DNA of 10,192 nucleotides. It comes from an uncultured Oscillospiraceae bacterium. Its GTDB lineage: Bacteria > Bacillota > Clostridia > Oscillospirales > Oscillospiraceae. Under the pieces are notes generated by a model that was not told where the DNA came from, searched no databases, and saw only the letters and a list, made by a program, of their open reading frames with translations. Positions 1 through 6,748 of the stretch are shown in pieces (positions within the stretch are counted from its first letter, which is position 1; the number at the start of each line of letters is the position of its first letter). The translations under genes were made by a program, and so were the position numbers. The DNA lies in contig CAKTNS010000064.1 in NCBI GenBank assembly GCA_934589225.1, positions 1 through 10,192 on the forward strand, in the 5' to 3' direction.

Positions 1-140
1 TGGGCATTTCGCTGATTTTTAGAACGCCATTTTGGTGATTTAGCCTAAAAAAGGCTTAAGTTGATGACATTGCCCTTCGGGGAAGGTCTTGTATCATTCC
101 CCACGCAAATCTTTTTTGACCTGAATATTTTGAAAACCCC
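1..140. other. Upstream intergenic segment, no gene recognised
   Basis: No convincing start, ribosome binding site or recognisable protein end is visible. Short inverted repeats are present: AGCCT (42-46) with AGGCT (52-56), CCTTC (74-78) with GAAGG (82-86), and GGGGAA (79-84) with TTCCCC around 98-103. None is followed directly by a clear T-run, although a six-T run occurs near 111-116. The segment may hold the 3' end and terminator of a gene to the left, but this cannot be shown. Confidence 0.3.
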
Positions 141-169
141 TTGCTTTTTCCTTGTTTTTAGGGTATAAT
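141..169 (+). promoter_or_regulatory. Sigma-A-type promoter of the MATE gene
   Basis: A -35 box TTGCTT (141-146) is separated by 17 bases from a perfect -10 box TATAAT (164-169). Transcription should start near 176, giving a leader of about 43 bases. The leader contains a good ribosome binding site, AAAGGAGA at 206-213, six bases before the ATG when measured from GGAG. No operator is recognisable. Confidence 0.8.
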
Positions 170-218
170 ATTCCGGTTTTTGTATATATATGTGTGAAAC
201 GGACGAAAGGAGATTTTT

Positions 219-1595
219 ATGCAGGGAGAAACGTTGCGGGAGAACAAAATGGGCGTCATGCCCGTGGGGCGGCTGTTGGTGAATATGGCGCTGCCCATGA
301 TCATTTCCATGTTGGTGCAGGCCCTCTATAATATTGTGGACAGCATCTATGTGTCCCAGGTGTCGGAGAGTGCGGTGACGGCGCTGTCCCTGGCTTTTCC
401 GGTGCAGAATATGCAGATCGGCTTTGCCGTAGGCGTAGGCGTAGGTGTCAATGCCTTTTTGTCCCAGAGCCTGGGGCGGAAGGACCAGGAGAGTGCCAAC
501 TGGGCGGCGGGCCAGGGATTCTTCCTGATGATCCTTTGTACCGCCGTTTTTATGCTCTTCGGTTTTTTCGGGGTGCGGCCCTATTATGAGATGCAGTCCA
601 CCGTCACCGAGACCGTGGAGGGCGGCATTGCCTACACCAGCATCTGCTGCCTGTTTACTGTAGGCGTGTTCATCCAGGTCCTCTGCGAGCGGCTGCTGCA
701 GGCCACCGGCCGGGCCACCCAGACCATGGTGCTCCAGGCCACCGGTGCCATTCTCAACATCATCCTCGACCCGGTGTTCATCCACGGCCGCTGGGGCATG
801 CCCAAAATGGGCGTAGCCGGTGCGGCGGTGGCCACGGTCATCGGCCAGTGCGTGGCGGCGGTGCTGGGCATCTATATGAACATCCGGCACAACCCGGACG
901 TGCAGCTGGGATTCAAGTATATGAAGCCCAACTGGAGAATCATCTCCCCCATCCTCACCGTGGGCATTCCCAGCGTCATTATGAACGGCATTGGCTCCGT
1001 CATGAACTTCGGCATGAACCAGATCCTCCAGGGCTTCCACGAGACTGCCACCGGCGTGTTCGGTATCTACTTCAAGCTGCAAAGCCTGTTCTTCATGCCC
1101 CTGTTCGGTATCAACAATGCCACCATTTCCATCATCGCCTACAACTACGGCGCCCGGAAGCCCAAGCGCATCGTGCATACGCTGAAGCTGACCTCCACCG
1201 TGGCGGTGGGCATCATGCTGGTGGGCCTGGCCATTTTCCAGCTGTTCCCGGACAAGCTCCTGGACCTGTTTAACCCCACGGAGGACTTTATGGCCATCGG
1301 CGTCCGGGCCCTGCGCATCCTGTGCCTGCCCTTCCCGGTGGCGGCGATTTGCATTTCCCTCAGCGCCTCCTTCCAGGCCCTGGGCAACGGCATTTATTCA
1401 ACCATCGTCTCTTTGTGCCGCCAGCTGCTGGTGCTGCTGCCGGTAGCCTACCTTCTGAGCCTGACGGGAGATGTCAACATGGTCTGGTGGTCCTTCCCCA
1501 TTGCGGAAGTCGCCTCCGCCGTCGTCACGGCCCTGCTCTTTGCAAGACTGTACCGCCAGAAGGTCAAGCCCCTGTTTTCCGGAGCGCAGGAATAA
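219..1595 (+). CDS. MATE family multidrug/sodium or proton antiporter
   Basis: The 458-residue product is an inner-membrane efflux transporter of the multidrug and toxic compound extrusion family. Such proteins export cationic drugs or metabolites using a Na+ or H+ gradient. The length fits the usual 440-470 residues, and the chain is a succession of hydrophobic helices in the family's 12-helix arrangement. The first helix carries the clostridial MATE signature around residues 18-45 (PMIISMLVQALYNIVDSIYV), and a glycine/valine-rich stretch follows near residues 69-77. The start is chosen from the AAAGGAGA site upstream; later in-frame ATGs lack a comparable site. The gene has its own promoter and appears monocistronic. 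No poly-T terminator follows, and repeat block A begins within about 30 bases of the stop. The family assignment is firm; the substrate cannot be read from sequence. Confidence 0.95.
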   Translation: MQGETLRENKMGVMPVGRLLVNMALPMIISMLVQALYNIVDSIYVSQVSESAVTALSLAFPVQNMQIGFAVGVGVGVNAFLSQSLGRKDQESANWAAGQGFFLMILCTAVFMLFGFFGVRPYYEMQSTVTETVEGGIAYTSICCLFTVGVFIQVLCERLLQATGRATQTMVLQATGAILNIILDPVFIHGRWGMPKMGVAGAAVATVIGQCVAAVLGIYMNIRHNPDVQLGFKYMKPNWRIISPILTVGIPSVIMNGIGSVMNFGMNQILQGFHETATGVFGIYFKLQSLFFMPLFGINNATISIIAYNYGARKPKRIVHTLKLTSTVAVGIMLVGLAIFQLFPDKLLDLFNPTEDFMAIGVRALRILCLPFPVAAICISLSASFQALGNGIYSTIVSLCRQLLVLLPVAYLLSLTGDVNMVWWSFPIAEVASAVVTALLFARLYRQKVKPLFSGAQE

Positions 1596-1631
1596 TTTCG
1601 AGGCGCAGGGGTAGAACGTGTCAGCGAAACC

Positions 1632-1654
1632 GTAGGGGCGGCAATCTGCCGCCC
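1632..1654 (+). repeat. REP-like module R1, forward
   Basis: GTAG foot at 1632-1635 is followed by a perfect 8-bp stem: GGGCGGCA (1636-1643), loop ATC, TGCCGCCC (1647-1654). The same module recurs at 6869-6891 and, in reverse, at 2101-2122 and 2182-2204. Confidence 0.85.
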
Positions 1655-1700
1655 GCCACGTTGTATATATAACCTGTGTGGTTGAATGGAACCACGCAAT

Positions 1701-1722
1701 GTAGCGGCGATGATTCATCGCC
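1701..1722 (+). repeat. REP-like module R2, forward
   Basis: GTAG foot at 1701-1704, then a 17-base palindrome GGCGATGA-T-TCATCGCC at 1706-1722. The foot lies exactly 69 bases after that of the R1 module. Other copies lie at 6938-6959 and 7176-7197, with a reverse copy at 7427-7448. Confidence 0.85.
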
Positions 1723-1779
1723 AAGCAACGTAACAAATACAACCTGTGCGGATGAATGGTACCACCTACCAGCGTGTCT

Positions 1780-1864
1780 GTAGGGGTGGTGCTCCGCGCA
1801 GCGAATCAAAAATCATTGATTGCCAGTGGCAATCACACATTCATTCATCGGCAATCTGCCGCCC
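1780..1864 (+). repeat. 85-bp repeat R6, forward copy
   Basis: The element begins with a GTAG foot (1780-1783) and ends in the right half of the R1 stem (TGCCGCCC, 1857-1864). It contains a perfect internal hairpin TGATTGCC-AGT-GGCAATCA at 1817-1835. A nearly identical 85-bp copy lies in the opposite orientation at 7577-7661. It looks like an R1-type module expanded by an internal segment. Confidence 0.85.
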
Positions 1865-1914
1865 GCCACGTTCCGAATACAACCAGTATGGTTGAATGGA
1901 ATCACCTACCGACA

Positions 1915-2037
1915 TGTCATTCCGAGGGAGCGAATGCGAGTCGAGGAATCTTCCCAAGTTGCAGATTTTATCTTGTGGTGGTTCTTTCCCCAACGTGGTG
2001 GATTCCTCCACTCCGCTTCGCTGCGGTCGGAATGACA
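1915..2037. repeat. 123-bp terminal-inverted-repeat element R5, copy 1
   Basis: The ends are perfect 11-bp inverted repeats, TGTCATTCCGA (1915-1925) and TCGGAATGACA (2027-2037). A nested inverted pair, GAGGAATC (1943-1950) and GATTCCTC (2001-2008), makes the whole unit foldable into a long stem-loop. A second copy of exactly the same length lies at 7251-7373 with the interior reversed. It codes for nothing recognisable. Size and ends suggest a MITE-like, non-autonomous element, although no target-site duplication is certain. Confidence 0.85.
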
Positions 2038-2081
2038 GACGTTTCTGGTTTGGTCGTTACAATTACAAATGTACCACGATG

Positions 2082-2098
2082 CCGGCCCCAGGGGCCGG
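2082..2098. repeat. GC-rich palindrome next to an R1 module
   Basis: CCGGCCCC (2082-2089), one A, GGGGCCGG (2091-2098) is a perfect 17-base palindrome. It abuts the reverse R1 module that begins at 2101 and has no GTAG foot of its own. Confidence 0.7.
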
Positions 2099-2100
2099 AT

Positions 2101-2122
2101 GGCGGCAGATTGCCGCCGCTAC
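2101..2122 (-). repeat. REP-like module R1, reverse
   Basis: GGCGGCA (2101-2107), loop GAT, TGCCGCC (2111-2117), with CTAC at 2119-2122. It is the reverse complement of the R1 type. Confidence 0.8.
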
Positions 2123-2181
2123 ACCGGATTCATCCAACGTAATACCATTTTTTCGATACGGCTCAATACCCGAAACGCAGC

Positions 2182-2204
2182 GGGCGGCAGATTGCCGCCC
2201 CTAC
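2182..2204 (-). repeat. REP-like module R1, reverse, second copy
   Basis: GGGCGGCA (2182-2189), loop GAT, TGCCGCCC (2193-2200), immediately followed by CTAC (2201-2204). This is a perfect reverse R1 module. A decayed half-module, TTGCCACCCCTAC at 2285-2297, follows further right. Confidence 0.8.
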
Positions 2205-2385
2205 AATACATTTGTACCGAATCACCATGTTTTCAACGTATCGATCATCGTTTTGCGTCTGTAAAATATCAAAAACGTAACGCATTGCCACCCCTACAGG
2301 CGTGGTACCTCTCCGCCCGTTACATAATCCGTTAAAAACCGCGCATCCTGTTTTTGGGGGTTCATCCCCCGGAAGGAGCGCTTTT

Positions 2386-2487
2386 GTGAAAAAGGAAGAG
2401 AAAAAGCCCCTGCCCTGGGAGGCGGTCGATCCAAAGCCGCCGGTGATCCGGTCCGGGCATATGGAAAACAGAGTCCAACATCAATAG
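2386..2487 (+). CDS. Possible small protein of 33 residues, unknown
   Basis: A GTG-started frame of 33 codons lies behind a very good ribosome binding site, GGAAGGAG (2371-2378), with a seven-base gap. It begins MKKEEKKPLPWEAV and is lysine- and proline-rich, hydrophilic, without cysteines, membrane helix or signal peptide. The stop codon is followed after three bases by a strong intrinsic terminator, as expected at the end of a short gene. A hairpin of five G-C pairs (GGGGG 2356-2360, CCCCC 2366-2370) lies directly against the binding site and could limit ribosome access. A -10-like CATAAT occurs at 2323-2328 but without a convincing -35. I recognise no family. The alternative is a non-coding transcript ending at the same terminator. 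Confidence 0.45.
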   Translation: MKKEEKKPLPWEAVDPKPPVIRSGHMENRVQHQ

Positions 2488-2490
2488 GCA

Positions 2491-2534
2491 TTTGTCGGAA
2501 AGACCCCTTCCCGGGTTTTTCCGACAAAATTTTT
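2491..2534 (+). terminator. Strong rho-independent terminator
   Basis: TTTGTCGGAAA (2491-2501) pairs perfectly with TTTCCGACAAA (2518-2528). Inside it, CCC (2504-2506) can pair with GGG (2513-2515). A T-run follows at 2530-2534. It isolates the small gene from the promoter at 2637. Confidence 0.85.
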
Positions 2535-2636
2535 AGGGCTGACGCACAGCCAAATTCTCCGAACCCATGGCTGTTTGACAAAATGGGAAAAATGTCAAAA
2601 ATGTACAATCATTTCCGAAATTGTGAATAAATTTTG

Positions 2637-2665
2637 TTGAAGTTAGTCGGACGCTATGCTATGAT
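2637..2665 (+). promoter_or_regulatory. Extended -10 promoter of the membrane protein/oxidoreductase operon
   Basis: TTGAAG (2637-2642), 17 bases, TATGAT (2660-2665), with the extended -10 dinucleotide TG at 2657-2658. Transcription should start near 2672. A second -35-like TTGACA at 2575-2580 has no -10 box at proper spacing; TACAAT at 2604-2609 is 23 bases away. Confidence 0.7.
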
Positions 2666-2671
2666 AACGGG

Positions 2672-2700
2672 GCGGAGGAGCAAACCCTTCGGGTTTCCGC
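2672..2700 (+). promoter_or_regulatory. Leader hairpin before the membrane protein gene
   Basis: AAACCC (2682-2687), loop TTC, GGGTTT (2691-2696) forms a compact hairpin. Outer arms GCGGA (2672-2676) and TCCGC (2696-2700) can extend it with a five-base bulge, sharing T2696. It starts at about the predicted transcript 5' end, so it may protect the messenger end. No T-run follows, so it is not a terminator. The ribosome binding site AGGAGG lies at 2714-2719. Confidence 0.4.
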
Positions 2701-2726
2701 ATCTGTAAATCACAGGAGGAGTCATT

Positions 2727-3596
2727 ATGAAAGAAAACCAAGCGCCCCAATTCCCGGCACGGCCCCGCACTGAGCTTTGCTACAAGCTGCTGATGTTTAC
2801 CGCCGCCATTACCGGCATGGCCCTGCTTTCGTCGTTCTATCCCATCTATGGCAACGTCCCCTTTATCGTGATCCCTTCCGTTCTGACCATTCTCTTTGCC
2901 AAGCCCGTCTTTTTTGAAAAGATGAAGCTCACCACCCTGGTGGTCATGCGGCTGCTGGTGGTGGCGGCGGCCCTGCGGCTTTTTGACCCCAATATCTATG
3001 TGGACCTGATTCTGGTGGCCCTGATCGTCAACATTCTGGAGGCCACCTTTACGGACCTGTTCCGGTACAAGAAAATCTGGAACGGCATTTCGGGCCTTGC
3101 TCTGGCCCTGGGTGTCTTCGCCCTTCACGGGGCCTGGATTCCCGACGGCTCCGCCCCCTTCGGCATGGACTATTACCTGGTGGGGGGCCCCGGGGCGGTG
3201 ACGGTGCTCTACATCATCGGCTACACCCTGTGGAACTGGATCTTCGTCACTGACGAATTCTCCCCCTCCGTCTCGCTGATGCACGTGGGCTTCCTGTCCG
3301 CCCCCATCATCGGCTGCATCTGCACCCTGGGCATGGGCCCCATGGGCGGCTTTACCATGTGGCTGCTGCTGCGGGCCTGCACATTGTCCATTGGCGGCTG
3401 GCTGCAAATCGGCATCAAAGGCTGGTTTGAAAAGGAATTCTACAGCGAAAAAATGGCCAAATTCATTGACTTTGTCCATACCACCCCGGTGCAGGTGGTC
3501 TGCATGATTATCAACGTGGGCCTCATGGCCGCGGCCCTCCTGATTGCCTTCCAGCAGGGCACTCTCGGCACCACCTTCATGCACCTCTTTGGCTAA
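2727..3596 (+). CDS. Polytopic membrane protein of unknown family
   Basis: The 289-residue product is an integral membrane protein that I cannot assign to a named family. About nine hydrophobic segments are visible, roughly at residues 20-37, 43-60, 69-86, 91-108, 120-137, 155-174, 183-203, 208-228 and 255-275. A charged loop follows the eighth segment (KGWFEKEFYSEKMAK, 231-245). The N-terminus is short, basic and cytoplasmic-looking, with no cleavable signal peptide. There are no Walker motifs, heme-type CxxCH or Fe-S cysteine clusters; polar and acidic residues in or near the helices (D93, E105, D176, E177) might be functional. The ATG is six bases after AGGAGG. The oxidoreductase gene begins 38 bases after the stop, so the two are probably co-transcribed. 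A membrane anchor or electron/ion-coupling partner of the oxidoreductase is plausible but inferred only from context. Confidence 0.9.
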   Translation: MKENQAPQFPARPRTELCYKLLMFTAAITGMALLSSFYPIYGNVPFIVIPSVLTILFAKPVFFEKMKLTTLVVMRLLVVAAALRLFDPNIYVDLILVALIVNILEATFTDLFRYKKIWNGISGLALALGVFALHGAWIPDGSAPFGMDYYLVGGPGAVTVLYIIGYTLWNWIFVTDEFSPSVSLMHVGFLSAPIIGCICTLGMGPMGGFTMWLLLRACTLSIGGWLQIGIKGWFEKEFYSEKMAKFIDFVHTTPVQVVCMIINVGLMAAALLIAFQQGTLGTTFMHLFG

Positions 3597-3634
3597 GACC
3601 CTCAAATTCGAATAGATAGAAAGGAAAACAAGGA

Positions 3635-6313
3635 ATGGAACAACTGCGCCCCAAAATCGTAAAGCTGGCGAAAATGGTAGGAGGCCTGGCGGGTGTCGTC
3701 AATAAAATCGAAAAAGGCTCCCCGGAATACATGGCCTTAAACTGCGTGGTCAGCGACGAGCAGGCGGACGTGGCCCTGACCATGGGTCTGAGAAAGCCCC
3801 GCACCGCCGAATACGTATCCCAGAAGTGCGGAAAATCCCTGGAAGAAACCCATAAAATTCTCATGGAGCTGGCAGACATCGGCGTGTGCAAGGTCTGGCA
3901 TGAGGATGGCCAGGAGCTGTTCTGGGTGAACATCTTCGTCCCCGGCATGCTGGAGATGATGGTCAACAACCAGGCCCAGCTGGAAGCCCACCCGGAAATC
4001 GGCTACGCCTTTGAAAAATACACCCGGGAGCGCTTCGCCCCCATGACCCCCATGCTGCCCCAGGGCATGGCCATGATGCGGGTGGTGCCGGTGGAGTCCG
4101 CCATCAAGGATTTGCCGGACGTGGAGCCCTGGGAACGGCTCTCCTATTATCTGGATAAATACGATACATTCAGTGTCTCCCCCTGCTCCTGCCGGGCCAC
4201 CCGGCGGCATCTGGAGGAGGGCTGCGGCCACTTGGAGCAGGACATGTGCATCCAGCTGGGCTCCGGCGCGGAGTACTACATCAAGACCGGCCGTGGCCGG
4301 GAAATCACCCGGGAGGAAGCCCGGGAGATCCTCCGCAAGGCCGAGGAAAACGGTCTGATGCACGAAATGCCCCACACCGAGGAGCGGGGCGAGGCCTTCG
4401 CCATCTGCAATTGCTGCGGCTGCTCCTGCTTCTCCCTGCGTATCGCGGAAATGTTCAAGACCCCCGATGCCATCCGCTCCAACTTTGGGGCAGAGGTGGA
4501 TGCGGAAAAATGCGTGGCCTGTGGACAGTGTGTGGAAAACTGCCCGGTAAACGCCCTGCAGCTGGGCAAGAAGCTCTGCTCCAAGACTCCCGTGGAAGTA
4601 AAGCCCGAGCGCACCGCCCGGGACCACACCTGGAGCCAGAAGGACTGGAACAAGGACTACCGGGAAAACCGGAAGGACGTGACCGAAGAGGGCACCTCCC
4701 CCTGCAAGACCGCCTGTCCGGCCCACATCGCCGTTCAGGGCTATATCCGGCTGGCCAGCCAGGGCAAATACCGGGAGGCCCTGGAGCTCATTAAGAAAGA
4801 GAACCCCTTCCCCGCGGTCTGCGGCCGTATCTGCCCCCACGGCTGCGAAAGCGAATGTACCCGTGGTGACATTGACCAGCCCATCGCCATTGACGAGATC
4901 AAAAAGTTCATTGCCGACAAGGAGCTGGACGGCAGCATCCGCTTCATCCCCGAAAAGCGCCATGATTACTCCGATAAGCGCATTGCCGTCATCGGTGCCG
5001 GCCCCGGCGGCCTGAGCTGTGCCTACTTCCTGGCGGTGGAAGGCTACAGCGTTACGGTTTTTGAAAAGCAGGAAAAGCTGGGCGGCATGATGACCCTGGG
5101 CATCCCCTCCTTCCGTCTGGAAAAGAACGTGGTGGAAGCGGAAATCGACGTGCTTCGTGGCCTGGGCGTGGAATTCCGCACCGGTGTGGAAGTGGGCAAG
5201 GACGTGACCCTGGAGGAGCTGCGGAAAGAGGGTTACAAGGCCTTCTATCTGGCCATCGGTGCCCAGGGCGGCAGAGCTTTGGGCATTGAGGGCGAGGACG
5301 CCCAGGGCGTGGTGCCCGGTGTCACCTTCCTGCGGGATGTGAACCTGGGCAAGGACGTGAAGCTCACCGGCAAGACCCTGGTCATCGGCGGCGGCAACGT
5401 GGCCATTGACGTGGCCCGTACCGCTCTGCGGGTAGGCGGCGAGAACGTCACCATGTTCTGCCTGGAGGGCCGGGAGGAAATGCCCGCTCTGGCCGAGGAG
5501 ATCGGAGAGACCCTTCACGAGGGCATTGCCATTGAAAACGGCTGGGGCCCCAAGCGCATCCTGACGGAAAACGGCAGGGTCACCGGCGTGGAATTCCGGA
5601 AATGCACCCGGGTCTTTGACGAAAACCACAGATTTAATCCCCAGTATGACGACAATGATACCCAGGTGGTCGAGGCCGAAAACGTGCTGCTGGCCATCGG
5701 CCAGTCCATCGTCTGGGGCGGCCTGCTGGAGGGCACGAAGGTCGTCCTCAACCGCAACGCCACCGCCCAGGCAGATGCCTTCACCTATCAGACCGGGGAG
5801 CCCGACATCTTTGTAGGCGGCGACGCCTTCACCGGCCCCAAGTTTGCCATCAACGCCATTGCCGCGGGCAAGCAGGGTGCCATCTCCATCCACCGCTATG
5901 TCCAGCCCGGCCAGAGCCTGACCCTGGGCAGAGACCGCCGGGAGTACCACGCCTTTGACAAGTCCAACATTGTGGTAGAGGGCTTTGACAACACCCCCAG
6001 ACAGGAGATCGGCCACAATCCCCAGGCCGCCCGCTCCTTCCGGGACGACCGGGTCACCTTCACCGAAGAGCAGATGAAGAAAGAGACCCAGCGCTGCCTG
6101 GGCTGCGGTGCCGTCCAGGTCAACGAGTATATGTGCCTGGGCTGCGGCCAGTGTACCACCAAGTGCAAGTTCGATGCCATCCACCTGGTCCGCAAATACA
6201 ATACCGTCCCCGATTCCTACGAGAAGCTGCCCATGAAGATGGCCGCCAACGCCATCAAGCGGGTGGGCAAGATCGTGGCCACCGGCGTCAAGGAAATGGG
6301 CCGGAAGGACTGA
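3635..6313 (+). CDS. Multi-cluster Fe-S/FAD/NAD(P) oxidoreductase, GltD/NfnB-like core
   Basis: The 892-residue soluble flavoenzyme has several modules. Residues about 53-105 resemble a winged helix. Cysteine groups follow at C184/C186/C197/C205 (PCSCR type), C258-C265 (ICNCCGCSC), and a ferredoxin motif at C293, C296, C299, C303. A GltD-type Fe-S domain covers about 357-425 (C357, C361, C396, C400, C404, C408). The FAD-binding motif GAGPGG is at 454-459, the NAD(P)-site GGGNVA at 585-590, and the second FAD motif IFVGGDA at 725-731. The C-terminus has C821/C824 and another ferredoxin motif at C834, C837, C840, C844. Such cores move electrons between NAD(P)H, FAD and Fe-S clusters, as in glutamate synthase small subunit and NfnB. 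Neither GltB nor NfnA is adjacent, so glutamate synthase is unlikely. The site AAAGGA precedes the ATG by nine bases. The partner and terminal acceptor are unknown. Confidence 0.93.
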   Translation: MEQLRPKIVKLAKMVGGLAGVVNKIEKGSPEYMALNCVVSDEQADVALTMGLRKPRTAEYVSQKCGKSLEETHKILMELADIGVCKVWHEDGQELFWVNIFVPGMLEMMVNNQAQLEAHPEIGYAFEKYTRERFAPMTPMLPQGMAMMRVVPVESAIKDLPDVEPWERLSYYLDKYDTFSVSPCSCRATRRHLEEGCGHLEQDMCIQLGSGAEYYIKTGRGREITREEAREILRKAEENGLMHEMPHTEERGEAFAICNCCGCSCFSLRIAEMFKTPDAIRSNFGAEVDAEKCVACGQCVENCPVNALQLGKKLCSKTPVEVKPERTARDHTWSQKDWNKDYRENRKDVTEEGTSPCKTACPAHIAVQGYIRLASQGKYREALELIKKENPFPAVCGRICPHGCESECTRGDIDQPIAIDEIKKFIADKELDGSIRFIPEKRHDYSDKRIAVIGAGPGGLSCAYFLAVEGYSVTVFEKQEKLGGMMTLGIPSFRLEKNVVEAEIDVLRGLGVEFRTGVEVGKDVTLEELRKEGYKAFYLAIGAQGGRALGIEGEDAQGVVPGVTFLRDVNLGKDVKLTGKTLVIGGGNVAIDVARTALRVGGENVTMFCLEGREEMPALAEEIGETLHEGIAIENGWGPKRILTENGRVTGVEFRKCTRVFDENHRFNPQYDDNDTQVVEAENVLLAIGQSIVWGGLLEGTKVVLNRNATAQADAFTYQTGEPDIFVGGDAFTGPKFAINAIAAGKQGAISIHRYVQPGQSLTLGRDRREYHAFDKSNIVVEGFDNTPRQEIGHNPQAARSFRDDRVTFTEEQMKKETQRCLGCGAVQVNEYMCLGCGQCTTKCKFDAIHLVRKYNTVPDSYEKLPMKMAANAIKRVGKIVATGVKEMGRKD

Positions 6314-6324
6314 TACACACCAAT

Positions 6325-6350
6325 ACCCATGGGGAGAAATCCCCATGGGT
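6325..6350 (+). promoter_or_regulatory. Intercistronic hairpin with GAAA tetraloop before hypA
   Basis: ACCCATGGGGA (6325-6335), loop GAAA, TCCCCATGGGT (6340-6350) is a perfect 11-bp stem capped by a GNRA-type tetraloop. Only CTATTTAAAA follows, so termination would be weak. It lies 11 bases after the oxidoreductase stop and 22 before hypA. It could attenuate transcription into hypA, stabilise the upstream message or mark a processing site. Confidence 0.7.
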
Positions 6351-6372
6351 CTATTTAAAAGGAGAATGAATC

Positions 6373-6714
6373 ATGCACGAGCTTGGTGTCATCAGCGCCA
6401 TGGTCAAAACCATTGAGGGCATCGTCAAAGAGCAGGGCCTGACCCAGGTCCACAAGCTGGTGCTGGAGGTGGGGGAGCTCTCCGGCATCGTCCCCAGCTA
6501 CATGGAGGCCTGCTACCCCGCCGCGGTGTACAAAACCTTCATGGAAAACTGCGTCCTGGAGCTGGAAACCATCCCCGGCATCGTCCGCTGCAAAGCCTGC
6601 GGCCGGGAATTCAACGCCACCGCCCGGGACTTTCACTGCCCCGACTGCGGCAGCCAGGACATGGAGATTCTATCCGGCAACGACGTTCTGATCCGGGAAA
6701 TCGAATGCTCGTAA
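6373..6714 (+). CDS. hypA: HypA-type nickel metallochaperone
   Basis: The 113-residue product matches HypA, which delivers nickel to [NiFe]-hydrogenase with HypB and in some bacteria also to urease. The N-terminal Met-His-Glu Ni-binding motif (residues 1-3) is intact. The structural zinc site is formed by C73, C76, C89 and C92 (two CxxC pairs 12 residues apart), and the C-terminus ends in the typical hydrophobic/acidic strand. Length is normal for the family. The start is fixed by the Ni-binding N-terminus and by AAAGGAGA eight bases upstream. The gene follows the oxidoreductase by 59 bases across a strong hairpin. No hypB, hypC-F, hydrogenase or urease genes are in the window, so this copy is separated from the usual cluster. 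Its adjacency to an Fe-S flavoenzyme may be functional or accidental. Confidence 0.92.
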   Translation: MHELGVISAMVKTIEGIVKEQGLTQVHKLVLEVGELSGIVPSYMEACYPAAVYKTFMENCVLELETIPGIVRCKACGREFNATARDFHCPDCGSQDMEILSGNDVLIREIECS

Positions 6715-6718
6715 AAGG

Positions 6719-6743
6719 CCTTCCCCGCCGGAGGCGGGAAAGG
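6719..6743. terminator. Possible terminator-like hairpin after hypA
   Basis: CCTT (6719-6722) pairs with AAGG (6740-6743) and CCCGCC (6724-6729) with GGCGGG (6733-6738), separated by one mismatch and closed by a GGA loop. There is no T-run downstream, so this is not a canonical intrinsic terminator. It is the only candidate after hypA. Confidence 0.35.
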
Positions 6744-6748
6744 GAAAA

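Larger units (their letters stand above)
1618..2300. repeat. Repeat block A: mirror-image array of REP-like hairpin modules
   Basis: This stretch has no supported gene. It holds hairpin modules joined by a recurring linker of about 45 bases that reads roughly AATACAACC, GTGCGG, TTGAATGG, TACCAC in order. Forward modules with GTAG at the 5' foot start at 1632, 1701 and 1780. The 123-bp element sits at 1915-2037. Reverse modules with CTAC at the 3' foot end at 2122, 2204 and (decayed) 2297. The right half is more degenerate than the left. Open frames here are artefacts of the repeats. Confidence 0.85.

Noticed and set aside
1756..2264. Several open frames in repeat block A, and similar ones at 6842-7628
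   Set aside because: They translate the REP-like modules and the 123-bp element, lack binding sites, and change frame at module boundaries.
2575..2609. Promoter TTGACA with TACAAT upstream of the membrane protein gene
   Set aside because: The boxes are 23 bases apart; the TTGAAG-17-TATGAT pair with an extended -10 at 2637-2665 is much better.
3635..6313. Glutamate synthase small subunit (gltD)
   Set aside because: The core is GltD-like, but the protein is nearly twice the usual length, has extra Fe-S regions at both ends, and no gltB is adjacent.
3737..6346. Long open frame of 869 codons on the minus strand opposite the oxidoreductase
   Set aside because: It mirrors a clearly conserved + strand gene, has no recognisable domains or ribosome binding site, and is explained by GC-rich third codon positions. 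The same holds for long antisense frames at 45-1178 and 2643-3605.
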